A DNA stretch of 64,000 nt from Auanema rhodensis (Eukaryota; Nematoda; Chromadorea; Rhabditida; Rhabditidae). This document shows, one piece after another, positions 47,603 to 59,665 of the stretch; position 1 is the first letter of the stretch; each line of letters begins with the position of its first letter. The position numbers were made by a program, and so were the translations under genes. The notes beneath the pieces are model-generated. The model saw only the letters and a program-made list of their open reading frames with translations, was not told the origin of the DNA and made no database searches. The stretch spans positions 16,620,001 to 16,684,000 of the forward strand of contig OZ059895.1 in assembly GCA_964057225.1 (NCBI GenBank). Direction: 5' to 3'.

Positions 47603-48606
47603 TCTTCAGTATTATCTCATTCTCCCATTCTCTTTTATTTCTATATTCCTCTTTAGTTATCGTCCTTTCCATTCATTCCCATTTTCCTAGCTCGTCCAGC
47701 CAATTATCAACAAGAACTTCACGGAACATCGCCGAAATTTGCGATTTTTTGCTTCTCTCATCGACGCCTTTTTCATACAATTCTGCCAGATAGTTATTTT
47801 GTTTGGAACATTCATCTCTATATTTGATTCCAGCACCCAAAAGAGAGTGAGATAGATAGAGAGGGAGCGAGAGAGAGAGAGAAGCTTTTCCCTTTGATTT
47901 GAAACTCTCAAACTCCTCTTTTCCTTGTTCAATTTCACTTTTCTCATTTTATTCCAATAGTTTCAGCTATTTCATGAATATAGTCCTGCTTAGCTCATTA
48001 AGTTGTAATCAAAATCCCGCCTATTAACTCCAACGTTTCTTCAATTTAAATTTGAGAGAAAGAAGAGATATACAGAGAGAGAGAATGAGAGAGAGAGAAG
48101 GCTTTATAGAGAGTTGATGAATTTCTGTACTAGAAATCTCCTTCGTCATCTCTTTGAGCTTTTTTCGGAGTTCGTTCTCGTCACGTTTTATCGTTTTTTC
48201 TCAACCAATAGTACTTTTTACCTTGAAAAGTGGCAACGTAATGAGAAGCGTAAATACAAGCAAAGTTTGAGCAAATTGCGTCTGATAATCAGACTATTTC
48301 CAAGCTTTCAACATTGCCGCTTTCGCCTCTAGCTCCTCCTATCTTCTTCAAAACTCCTCACAACAGCCTAACACATCATCTGACCAGTGATCACTAGCCG
48401 AAGCCTAAAACAGGCTATGGAATATTAGTTTTTCAAACCTTTCTCCCCCATAAGCATTTCCCATCAGAATTTTGATGATATATGGACCTGCACTTGAGGT
48501 TGTCAGTTTGAGATATTGATTTGCTTTCCAAAGTACAGAATAATGGTTACTCACTCAGACGATTTTTATTTAAATATTTCTCTCTTTTCCCCCTTTTCAC
48601 CTGGGG

Positions 48607-48619
48607 CTCTCTCTCTGTA

Positions 48620-48657
<38 letters not shown>
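48607..48657. repeat. Interrupted CT microsatellite
   Basis: CT units with GTAT and TTT interruptions. Confidence 0.9.
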
Positions 48658-49077
48658 AGTTTCTCTTTTTATCTGTTTTTTTCGTTTTTTCATAACATCG
48701 GTCACTCTTATTCATATTTTATTTTTAATTTTTTTCAAAGAAATAACTTAGAATTTTTCAGAACTACAAGCAATTTCCGTCGATTAGACTTGACAGCAGC
48801 AAAATCCAGAAACGGCTCATACTACTTCAACGACATTTTATTTATTTTTTTTCGTTTTTCTTTCCTTTTCACTCCATTTTTTGTCATTTTTCTCTCTTTT
48901 CCTATTCACAAATTCTCTGACCGAAAGTAAATTCATACTCAAAAACTTAGTAGTGGCTTTTCATGTCTATCTGTTTCAGCCCCTTCTACTTCTAAGTACT
49001 ACTGGTTTTTTTGGTCTGTCGAAAATCTCAGAATGATCTTCCTTATGTGTGTACCATATATACATAATAAAACTAAA

Positions 49078-49080
<3 letters not shown>

Positions 49081-49138
<58 letters not shown>

Positions 49139-49148
49139 ATCTATCTAT
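49081..49148. repeat. Interrupted CT then CTAT microsatellite
   Basis: About 28 CT units with two T insertions, ending in CTATCTAT. Confidence 0.9.
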
Positions 49149-50648
49149 ATACTTCTCTTTTTATTTCTGATATTCAACATAGATTACTATATATTATATA
49201 CTCAAAAGGCAAATGTTTAATCTCTACTGCTTTTCATAAAAATGCATTTTCCATTCACAATATCCTATTCGATTGTAGCAGACAATGGATACTATATGGT
49301 ATGTAATATCTATCCATGTTACTACTACAACCTCCTTTCGCTATCTACCTATCTCATTCCTCCTCCTGTTTTCCTCACTCACTTGTCATCAACAACCATT
49401 TTTTTGCTTCTTAATCATACTCCCTGAACCCATTGTGCTGGCCAGCTTTCTCTGTTCATTCTCCTTCTCCTCGTTTTCAACTCATAACTCATGTGTAGCT
49501 CACCTTTTACCAACTTATATCCCAGCACGATTCTAACAAATTACAATTGGCTCACGTAGTTCAAAGTTGAAGAGAGACCAAAGGCATACTTTATACAATC
49601 AGTCACATATACTATTCGTCTTTTATAGTTATGAACTCTTCTCTCCGTTTTAACTTCTTCAACTCCCTCATAGGGCTGTCGGTCCATGCTTAAAGGCCCA
49701 CCCGGCTTCAGCCACTAATGACTAATGTCATCTAAATTGGTCCTCTTCTCTTGGCCAGTGTTGTCCTTCGTCTGCTCGTTTTCTATCTTCATTCGCTCTA
49801 TAGTTTGTCACTCTCTGTATTCTATGCCCTAAGGGCATCATGCTTCTTCTTCTCTTCCTTGTATATGTAGCTTCTCTTCTCTCTTTTATTCCAATTTGCA
49901 TGAAAATTAAGTCTCCAACCCACACACTCACACACACACATATTGCCTCAGATTTACACCATCACCTCGTCATTGAGTAATTGCTCAATGCTAATGAAAA
50001 TCTAATCAACAACAATGTTTCTGCCGGCCAAGCTTTTATGCGGCTTTCGCAACTTTCTCATACCAGCTTCTCAATCTATGCAGAAGAGAGGAATTCAAAA
50101 ATCAATGTTTTTTCTGTTTTTCTTCAGTTTCATATTCACATAGCCATCTCTTAACCTTTGAAATCTTAATTTTGCCTGTGTTACTTCCTCCCCCCCCTCT
50201 CTCTCTATCTCTCTCTCTCTCTCTTCTCTACTCTCTACTCCCTTCTATCTTACACAGTTCTTTATACTTCCTTCTCTATTACCCTATTTGATGATTATTG
50301 TTTTTCAGTTTGTAAATAATCGAAAGCATACATCATCATCTTACTACACTCTCTAGTAAAAATTTCTCGCCCACCACTCACTGGCTCTCCCTACTGTATC
50401 TCAATATCAATTATTTTCTTTTATTTTTCTTCTATCTCTCGTTCTCGCCTTCTTTCTATCACACCACCTACCCCCTTTTCCTAACTGAAGCATAAAGAAA
50501 GACCGACTGACTGCGACAGAAACAACGAAGATTGTATTACCAGTTATGGTCACGATGACGACTGGATTGAGTTACCGTCGTCATCGCAGTTCGACTCCTG
50601 TTGTCCGTGGTCGGTTGGTCGGCTTTCTTCTTCTACTCCTTCAACTCG

Positions 50649-52641
50649 ATGCCACGTACATCTGAATTGCGCACTTTAACCATAACACGGCCAACAACAA
50701 CAGCCCTTCTCGCAATGCGTCCATCCACCTCATCTGCTTCTTCGGCATCATCGTCATCGTCCCTATTTGATTCTGACTCTACCCAGCCCTTCACTGATTT
50801 TTCCACTTCTTCAGCCTTGACAGTGCCAATTATTCGTTTACACCGCCCATATTGGGCAACAAATTCTCAAAATATTTATGAGGTATCCAAACATTTCTTT
50901 CACAGTTTTTCAGTCAAAATCGACTTCAAAACAGACTTTTTATGGTTCTTTATTCCCACTTTTAATCTGTTTTTCCATCTAAACACATTTGACTTATAGA
51001 AGCTATTATAGGATAATGGAATGAGTGAAGAAGATCATTACGATACGCCGTGGGAATTCCTAGCCCGGCCGACATCGGTCCGACTATCCTCAGCGGATAT
51101 TCGCCTGTCAATTAGCCCAAAAAATAGTAATACTTTCGATATATTAGAAAAAAAATAATAAAAACATATAGTATTAATTGATATGATATAGTTATCAATC
51201 AGTAATATCCTATCTTTACAATCAAAATATATCATTTTTCAGAAGATAATTTGACAAAATCGCCGTCAATTACCAGCCAGCTTGCCCATATAAATAATTC
51301 GCCGCCCATTGATGATTCAAAACGACATTCATTACGAGAGCGTATAAGTAAAGTTGATCATCATCACAATCATCATCAACTACTTCATCATCAAATCCGT
51401 CGGCGTGATGAAGAAGATTATATATTGGAGAAAAACGTCGACAGAGTCGAAGCTGAGAAACGCTTAGAAGCTCGTTCAACAGGAGATTTCCTTTTACGGT
51501 ATGTGTTTGAATACATAATTAATACTATTGAAAAGAATTAAAAATCAGTAGCATATAGTTAAGTCTTATCTAGTCTGTTTAAATGGCTTAGAAAGAGAGA
51601 AAGGAAGAGAGAGGGGAGAGAGAGAGAACGAGAGAGAGAAAGCAGCAAAAAAAGATTATTCTAACCAAAAAAATTTCGAAATATATTCAAGATACCAGTT
51701 ATATACAACTAAACCAACCGTTCAATCTGCTAACTGCTTGCAAAATAATAATGACACGTAACTAGCTCATACGTGGAAGTTACGTGGAAAATTTGAATAA
51801 ATTTTCAAATTTAAATAACTAAAATGGTTTGAAATACAAAAGAATTATATTTCATTAGCACATAAAGAAAAGAATATAATTAAAATTTCTAAATAATTTC
51901 AATGAGATATTTCAATTAGAATACGATGAGAATCATTAATTGAATGTCATATAAGAGTAGTAATGGCTTAAAATCGGAATCTTTGATGTCATAATCTTCT
52001 ATTCTAATAATGAGTTAGAAGACAGTAATCGATTATTTTGACTATTTAGAGTTAAAACGAAATCATTGAATTCATTAAAAATAATTGTGTGTATTTCCTA
52101 AAGAAATAGGATTAATTGATATTTGTTTATCGGAAATGAAATGATTATCATTAGTTTTTGCTAGTTTTTTTGGGGTTCTTATGATATAAAGCTGAACAAG
52201 CTCGATAATTTCGAATCGGCCACGTTGTTTTCTCGAAAATTCAAAACAAAAACATAATTATAATTAAGCATAATGTCAATAATGTCTATTCTTGATATAA
52301 GAATATAAAAATGAAATATTTTCGTAAGAATGACTATTAAAAGCCAAAAATATATAAGAAATAGATGAATAATCATGAAAACTATATCAAAGAATACATA
52401 TTTAACCAATAACTATTACAGGTTACGTGGAGAAGGTAGCGCAGCTCTCTCATTACGTGGTTCTGCCGGTATTTTACACATAAAATTGGAACGTCGTGGA
52501 GAAAAGTGGATCATTGGTGATGGTCCATGTTTCCGATCTATTACTTCAGCCATAAACTACTATCAGCGTCATCCTCTACCTATTCGAGGGGCTGATCATC
52601 TCTTGCTCAGACAGCCAGTCTCAAGTGTTTTACGATTTTAA
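50649..52641 (+). CDS. SHB-family SH2-domain adaptor protein
   Basis: Four exons are visible: 50649-50882, 51012-51126, 51243-51498 and 52422-52641 (about 274 residues). The C-terminal 100 residues form an SH2 domain: GDFLLR (the FLVR-type strand whose Arg binds phosphotyrosine, here split by intron 3), SLRGSAGILHIKL, and the ending LPIRGADHLLL that is characteristic of SHB/SHD/SHE/SHF. The first αA-flanking Trp of typical SH2 domains is replaced by EAEKRLEARS. Upstream are candidate docking tyrosines NIYED and HYDTPWEF; YDTP fits Crk/Nck-type SH2 ligands and the YDTPWE motif recurs in SHB relatives. The Ser-rich N terminus and a His-rich stretch (HHHNHHQ) are low complexity. Role by homology: coupling of receptor tyrosine kinases to downstream effectors. 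The true first exon may lie farther upstream; intron 3 is 923 bp. Confidence 0.82.
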
Positions 52642-54050
52642 ACGTATTACCATTACTAGTGTGAAGTAGTAGATATTTGGAGATTATGCTTTGTCTTCCT
52701 CATTAGTGCTCTAGATGATGATGTAATCTTCACTCATGTCCCAATCCCACATAGTTTTAGCTTATGCTTAGCTTAAAGCTTGAAACTTCAAAAAGTTGTA
52801 TAAAACATATTTTTGCGCTCTCAGCATAGGAAAAGCTTTTCGACGTACGTAGACCCCATCCCCGGAAATTCGGTGAAAAATGACCGCAATTTCCACAAAA
52901 AAATCTTTCCGGTTGTTATGTTATGAGCATTTTTTCGCAACAGATGTACATAATAATAAATATTATATATTAAGTTAAATATAAATAGAATAAGAAGAAC
53001 AGTGACAAAATCAAAACAAAGAAAATATTTGAAGTTGTTTAAAAAAATATAGAGAACGACGTTATAAATCAATGATCATGATAAATCAATACTATTGATA
53101 AGAAGAAAAATATTTGGTGAAAGGTAACACGACAACTAATTAATCATCATGGAATACAAAATTAATAATTAATTAATGTAAAATAATGCTTTAAGGGGCG
53201 TTTTGGCCCAAGCTTGAATATCAGGCATTATCTAGTTCTTAACATTGACTCAAAAATTAGTTTCATAAGTACAACATGTATAAACATCTTGGATAACGAA
53301 GGCTTCTAATCTAGATCAAGAACCTATGATATAACAATCACTGTAGAGTCAGCTTACAACGAAATGAGCTGTCAGTTTTGAAGACGCATCACTACAAAAT
53401 CTCCGAGACCGAAAATCTGCGAATACCGTATGGCTTAGAAGTAGCAAGTGCCATAAGTTGATGTACATGCTTTCTCAACATCTGATAGTATTTGAGATTG
53501 AACATCATATAATGTTTTAATTTTGTTCATTAAGGGAATATTTGCTAAAACCTGGATAAGATGTAGAACACTTAGAGATCTGTTTCATTAAATTATTTCC
53601 ACTATGTTTAAATGCAATTTATTCTTCATCATAACTTGATTTTGAGGTATATGTATCTTGCTATTCAATGTCAAACTTCTCATGTAGATATATGTCCTAA
53701 TAAAAATTTATCGAATATTGCTTAAATATAATCTGGGAAAATATTTCTCTCTTTCTTCAAATTCTACAAACAAAGCTTTATTCTTAAAACTTTTTCAATG
53801 TTCAGAGTGATTAAGATGTTGATATATTTCTTCTAAAAAATTTCATTTTTAATAACATTCGTCGTGTTAATATTAATAATTTCCTTTGTTGAATATTATA
53901 TATTGAAGTTGAATAATTAAAATTAAAATTTTATTTCTTAGTGAATTTTTCAAACATTAAATACGCAAAATGTCGTCACAGTTATCTGCTGGTAAAATGT
54001 GGCCACTTTACAAGTTAAAAGATTTAGTGTTTTCTTTTTGAATTTATGCC
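52642..54050. other. Intergenic between SHB-like and ALG10 genes
   Basis: 1.4 kb AT-rich sequence without a supported ORF or RNA gene. Confidence 0.4.
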
Positions 54051-55450
54051 ATGAAAGAAAGAAGCATGAAAGCTAAACTTCTAAAAGGGGTTCCATTTCT
54101 CTTGCGACCTATAACGCACAAAGGTAACCTCTTATAACAAGCTCATTAAAATCTTTCTTTATAGAAGATTGGTTCATTGGATTTGTACTAGGAAGTTTAC
54201 ATGCGCTAATAGTTACATTAGTATATCACTATGTTCCTGAGCCATATATGGATGAAATTTTCCACATTGGACAGACTCGAAGATATTGTGAAGGCAATTA
54301 CACGTAACTCTTCAATGACTTTCAACATTATGCTTTCTTTCGTTTCCAGGTGGGATCCTATGATCACTACACCACCAGCTCTGTATGTGATATCTCTTCC
54401 TTTATGTGGTGGATATGAACGCTATATGAATTCCCTTCTTTTTATTCTTCTTTTTGTATTTGGAAGCAGGTGAGAGTCGAAACTTTCTTCAAATTTCACT
54501 TTAAATATAGGTTTCGTCGAATGTTTCAAAGAGATACAGTGTCCGCTACAGTTACCGCTGTCGTCTTATTACCGGTTCTTCTTCATTCTTCAGTTTTATT
54601 TTACACCGATCTGCTATCACTAGTTTTGGTTATTGGAGGATTTTCTATTCATTCCCCTATTTATGCATCTATTTTCTTTTTCTTCTCATGCTTATCTCGA
54701 CAAACTAATATAGTTTGGGCTGGACTATATGCCCTAGTTCGAATATATTTCCATTTTGATTCAGCAAAGCCTTTCCGCTCTTTATTTCGGTCCGTCTTCA
54801 AACTTTGGACGTTTGTCCTGTTGGCTTGTGCATTCTTAGTTTTTGTTTATTTGAATAAGGGAATTGTACTTGGTGATCCCTCTGCTCATCAGCCAAAATT
54901 GCACTTTTCACAATTTCTTTACTTCGGGCTGTTCAGTGCCTGTCATGCTAGTCCAAATGTTTTCAGAAATATCGGCGGTTTTATAGCATCATCAATGAAG
55001 CCATTACCTATTCTATCCTTGGCTTTAATCGTACCTGTGATAAACTATTTTACTTTTGATCATCCGTATCTTTTAGCTGATAACCGTCACGTACCGTTTT
55101 ACCTGTGGCGATGGTGGCTTCAGAATCCTTTAAAACGTGTTGCTTTAGCTCCACTTTATATGCTTTCATTCGTTTTTCTAAATAAGCTGTCTTCTCATAT
55201 TCCAATTCTTGTACGAACCCTCTTTTGTCTGTGTACGATGTCTGTAATAGTTCCAGCTCATCTCATAGAGCCAAGATACTTCATCGTACCTTACGTACTC
55301 TGGAGATTATCTGCTAGATCTTTAAAACCATTGGCTATTCTTGAAATAGTTTTACATCTTGCTATATCTTCTGTAGTTTTGTATTTATTTTTGTTTAAGC
55401 CTTTCGAGTGGTCCCATGAACCCGGAATTAAACAACGATTTATGTGGTAA
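54051..55450 (+). CDS. alg10: ALG10, dolichyl-phosphate-glucose alpha-1,2-glucosyltransferase
   Basis: Four exons (54051-54123, 54165-54303, 54350-54469, 54511-55450) give 423 residues. The luminal first loop carries the family's catalytic signature: YMDEIFHIGQTRRYCEGN, then WDPMITTPPALY. About ten to twelve hydrophobic segments follow, with SRQTNIVWAG and HLIEPRYFIVPY in the expected places. ALG10 adds the terminal (third) glucose to the dolichol-linked N-glycan precursor in the ER. An alternative in-frame ATG lies five codons downstream at 54066; I chose the first. Length is a little below the yeast and human enzymes but no domain is missing. Confidence 0.93.
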
Positions 55451-55830
55451 AACTTATTAATGTAAATAAAATATTTAAGTAAATTTGAAAAATAGAAAAA
55501 AAACAATCAAGGCCTGCTGTATATAAGGCAAGGTACGTGAGCGTTAAGATAGCACCGATCCTGCAGCTATCACTGTTATTAGCAATTTAGTAAAGTGAAA
55601 TCTAGAGAGTGAGCACGAAACGCAGAATTAAAGCTTATTCTGCCTAAGTTAATGGCATCATATGTAAAATGTCAGACCCATTCATCACAAGATTATGCTC
55701 CAAAACGCATAAAGGACAAGAAACTGATGGCAAACTATGGCAAAACAATGATTATGATAAATATATAATGCAATATTAAATTAGTTATGTGATATCACAG
55801 AAAATTCAAAAAATGTAGTGAAAAAAAAAT
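55451..55830. other. Spacer between convergent ALG10 and chondroitin synthase genes
   Basis: About 380 bp of 3' flank; no feature identified. Confidence 0.4.
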
Positions 55831-58725
55831 TTAAGTATAAGCAGAAATTTGGTCGACTAAGGTATCTATAGATGCTAAACTTGCTGCTTTAGAACCGAAA
55901 CACATATTTCGTTGAGCCTCAGGCATGGCTTCAGGGCAATGAATTGGGTGATAAATATGAACTAATCCAGCTTCTGGAGCTCTGATGATACGAAGTGTCC
56001 CATTTTTTACAACCTGAAAGCTTACAAGTTAGATTCTACAAAGAGGAATAGCAGTGTACCTTTTCAAATAAATCTACGTCTTCCAGACCCCATCCTTCAA
56101 TCTTTGTGTCAAATCCACCGACGGAGATCAAATCAGCCTGGAAAAGACAAACCTAAATTCAAAAAACAACTATATTTTACCTTATATAATGCAGCTAAAC
56201 CGTAACCGAAATGGCGGAAATAACCACGTCTTCTTCCATAATGGAATGCGTCAGCAAGAAGTCGATCATTCTCAGACCAACTCTCTGGTGAAAATTCAGA
56301 AAAAACAATAGGGAAATAAACCTTTAAAAACATCGTTAAAGCTTCAAAATTACACAACTTGCAAACCTGTGCGTTCAAAATGGTGTTAAGTCTAATACGT
56401 TTTAAAGCATCACAGGTGAAAAGCATGTCAACATCCATGAAAAACATCAATCCATCATCAGGTACCTGGAAGATGAAAACCATTATGACTGTCAAATAGA
56501 AGATTTACAAACCATTTCGGCTCCTTTCATTAAAGCAACTCCACGACTGAATGCATGATTTGTCATCTCTATTACACTAACAGGAATATGACTACGTTTA
56601 AGATCTTCAATAGTAACTCTGAAAATTTTAATAAAAACCTAGAGTAATAAGATGAAATTCAAACCTATTCGCTTCTTCCTCCTCACTTTCATATAGAACT
56701 ATGATTACAGAAAGATCCCCAGCTTTGCCACATACATTCTTTAAATGGGTTGCAAACCTTAAAAGTTTATGATGAAAACAATAAAAGTGACAACAGAAAA
56801 AACCTGTTAAAAATCTCTGCTCTACCCTTTAAAGGTAAAATAAGATGAATATGACTGTTTTCAGAAGTATAATTGCTTGTTGACCGAAGATTATTTCTAA
56901 AACAAGGTTTTAACACTTAAAAAACCATTTATGTGATAATTACCTGATTTTTACTTCAGAATAAGCTTGAATAGGAGCAAACGTTTGTTGAACATAAGCG
57001 TGACGTCGTACAGATAGTGTAGTTCTATGCGGGGGACGGAATTTTTTGAACCTATAAAAGAAGAAAATTAAATTGGAAAAACTTCATGCAGTTTCTCGGA
57101 CCATAAAATCATATCCAGAACATAATCGACACCATATTGAGGTTCCACTCGTAGATAGCCATATTGGAGAGACTGGAACTGAAGAACACGACCACGTTGA
57201 CGAGCGTTAGTATTCAGTTCATCGAAAAGCTGTAAAATGACCATAAAGACATGGAAAAAAGCTATTCTGAAGGAAATTACCTGTGTGATGATATCACCCA
57301 TTTCAGTTCGAATACTTAGTTCAACTGTATGTCTTGGACAATTAACACGTCCGGCGCAGAAAATGATCTTGTTATTGTTGATGAATTCCCATGGAGTCAA
57401 ATCTTTAGAACTGCAAATGATTGAACTTGAAAGAGTATGAAAACAACTAAACCAACCTGTTTGGCATTGAACGTATTAAAGTTGGTGGATGAGCACTGCT
57501 TAATTCAGAATTAAGAATAGCTCTGTTAGATCTAAGTGATTGCAACTTGAATGCCCTGTTAAAAGCATGAACCCGCTTCATCACAGACGGATTTTTGATG
57601 GGGTGAACCGTAATAGCAGCTTTAACTTCGGATAAATCTCCTTGGTAAGGCTTAGATGAATGATATAATATGAATAACTGGAAAGAAAGTATTTACCTGT
57701 TGAACAGATTGATTATTATGGAAAAGTTTTTGCATTTCATAATTCCAAGTACAAGCTACTCCGACGTGCTTCCGAATACAACGTCCTAATTCTACGTCCT
57801 CATGACTTGTCAACATATGTTGTAAGCAATCTTCAAGATTAGGAGAAAGCATTCTGAAATATTACATGAATCACGTTACGATAGCATTAGTCAATACCTT
57901 AAAGCCTCCTGACTGAGTACAACCCCAGGACCACCCATGCAATAGTTATCAGTAGAACCCAAAGCTAAAGTACCATATTCTGCACTATTTCCCAATCCTG
58001 CCTGGCCAATTACTTGTGGCCTGGAATATGCAAACATTGAATCTACTTATTACAGTTATTCTTACTTAGACGAGTCAAGAGAGTGCAGAATTGAAGCTAA
58101 TTCTTCCCCTCTAATGTACAAATCGTCATCAGCTCGTAAAAACCAATCAAACTCTTCTAACTAAAAAATTGTTTCTAATATAAACACGAAAATTGAACTC
58201 ACATAGTTTTCTGCCATCCATTTCACCATTGCAAAACTTTTCTTTTGTGGTGGATAAGCATCATCAACGCCTTTTAAGCGTATTAAAGGCAAATCGGGAT
58301 AAATAGAATACGTGTCTTCAGCAACAAAGAATAAGACCTTCAAATAATGTTGAAAGTGTTTTATTTCCGGGAAGCTACTCACTTTTCCTGGTATATGTTG
58401 TGCCCATGTTTTCCAAACGTTATAGGCTCTGCTATCAACATATTTCGCAGCCTTAAATTTGAATTTCCTCAATAAGATCAAACTGATTGGCACATATTAC
58501 GAATCATGTTACCCACCGTCATAATTCCAATCATAACCAAGCCTCTCTCTCTAGGTGAGGCTCGTAGTGCTTCGCATTTTATTTCAAATTGTTGTATAGA
58601 TGGTGAAACGGACCACCTAAAAAAAACAATGTCAAGGTAGGATTAATAAATTTTTTGAATTACATTATACCACATCCTATTAAAAAACCAATCAAAGAGA
58701 GGACGAAAGGTCGGGAAAGCGGCAT
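55831..58725 (-). CDS. sqv-5: Chondroitin sulfate synthase
   Basis: Some 17 short exons read leftward. An N-terminal signal-anchor ([17 protein letters not shown]) predicts a type II Golgi protein. The GT31-like half has [13 protein letters not shown] and the metal-binding [13 protein letters not shown], then [13 protein letters not shown] and [10 protein letters not shown]. The C-terminal GT7-like half has FFMDVDMLF (DVD metal site), [13 protein letters not shown], and [10 protein letters not shown] with the final HPIHCPEAM. Both catalytic metal motifs are present, which separates it from the chondroitin polymerising factor (mig-22), whose acidic triads are degenerate. It builds the GlcA/GalNAc backbone of chondroitin, needed in worms for cytokinesis and vulval morphogenesis. 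The exon 1 donor that keeps the frame is ATGTAATT at 58664. An upstream mini-exon (58789-58775, MRIRG) could splice in frame to 58728 and move the start. Confidence 0.92.
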
Positions 58726-58789
58726 TTTCTAATTAAGGAAAACATTATATAAATATTAGTTAATTGAGACTTACCCCTCGTATTCTCAT

Positions 58790-59665
58790 GTCACCTTAAA
58801 ATACAACTAATTTGGAAACGGCAAGTAAGGAACGGCAGTTAGAAAATATAATATAACTTCAGAATAACATGTAATTAGATAATAAAATAACCCGTGGGTT
58901 GCCAAACAAAATATTTGTTCGAATTTTCTGAAAAAAATTAATAAAACTGATTAATCTACTAAACATAATTATCATAAAATTGAACATTAAGTGACCCAGG
59001 AGAAAATGAACATAAATTAGGAAAGGGAAGATTTGCGAAGGACATTAATCTTGTTGAAGACGTAGAGTGAGGTATAAGGCTGTGAGGATGCTCTCAGGTA
59101 TTGCTAAAGGTCATCGAATAACAAAAAGGGAGGAATCAGGAGACAAGAACCATGTACTGTTTACAAGGAGCCATTGTCCCTGACTAAGCATGCATATAAC
59201 ATCAGCAAACGGACAAACGAATTACAACAGAATGAGGGACATGCGGATGGAATACAATACGGTCAATTCAAAATTACTTAGTTATGATCCAAGCTTGCAT
59301 GCTAACCATTGCATTTCATGGGTATAGATTTAGTATGAATATTTTAAGCATCTTATAGTAATGATTAGTTTCAGTTTAGTAATATATGGCAAAGGGACCA
59401 TTGGAGGAAACAGGCTCTTACAAGTTTTGTTTAAGTGATGCACGTGGAAGACACCATCCATAAACTGTTTATTGGCGCATTTGACATAAGACGTGAATTG
59501 TGTGACATTTTAACAATTTATATAAGTTACCGTATTTTCCCAGTTTTTTGTCTTTTTGCTACTCTTGTGTATACAGTAGAGAATAGAGAAAATATTTAAA
59601 CCTATTAATGCATTGATCTTGTAGTTTCGAGCAATGTATTCACTGTCTATATTTAATAATTTTAG
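58790..59665. promoter_or_regulatory. Divergent intergenic region between chondroitin synthase and MAP3K
   Basis: About 880 bp between two divergently transcribed genes, hence promoters for both. No ORF or RNA gene seen. Confidence 0.45.

Larger units (their letters stand above)
37732..50648 (+). other. 12.9-kb gene-poor, pyrimidine-rich region with CT microsatellites
   Basis: No coding exon can be defended here. From about 38.2 kb to 50.5 kb the + strand is strikingly rich in T and C with many CTCTCT runs, whereas ordinary intergenic DNA in this window shows no such strand skew. The bias, plus many TTTCAG-like strings, would fit a long + strand intron or 5' region of the SHB-like gene that follows. 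A short frame at 38301 (MASNSIMADGLLKFRA followed by a GTCAGT donor) is a possible first exon. A serine-rich frame at 41927-42060 and others near 44.5 kb are not convincing. GC-richer islands occur near 39.55, 44.6 and 45.9 kb. Confidence 0.5.

Noticed and set aside
50542-50676. Frame reading through DDDWIELPSSSQFD upstream of the SHB-like exon
   Set aside because: It is out of frame with the exon that joins to the YDTPWE and SH2 parts and ends in a stop at 50676.
55831-58725. Chondroitin polymerising factor (mig-22) as an alternative name
   Set aside because: Both metal-binding triads (DDD and DVD) are intact, which favours the catalytic synthase.
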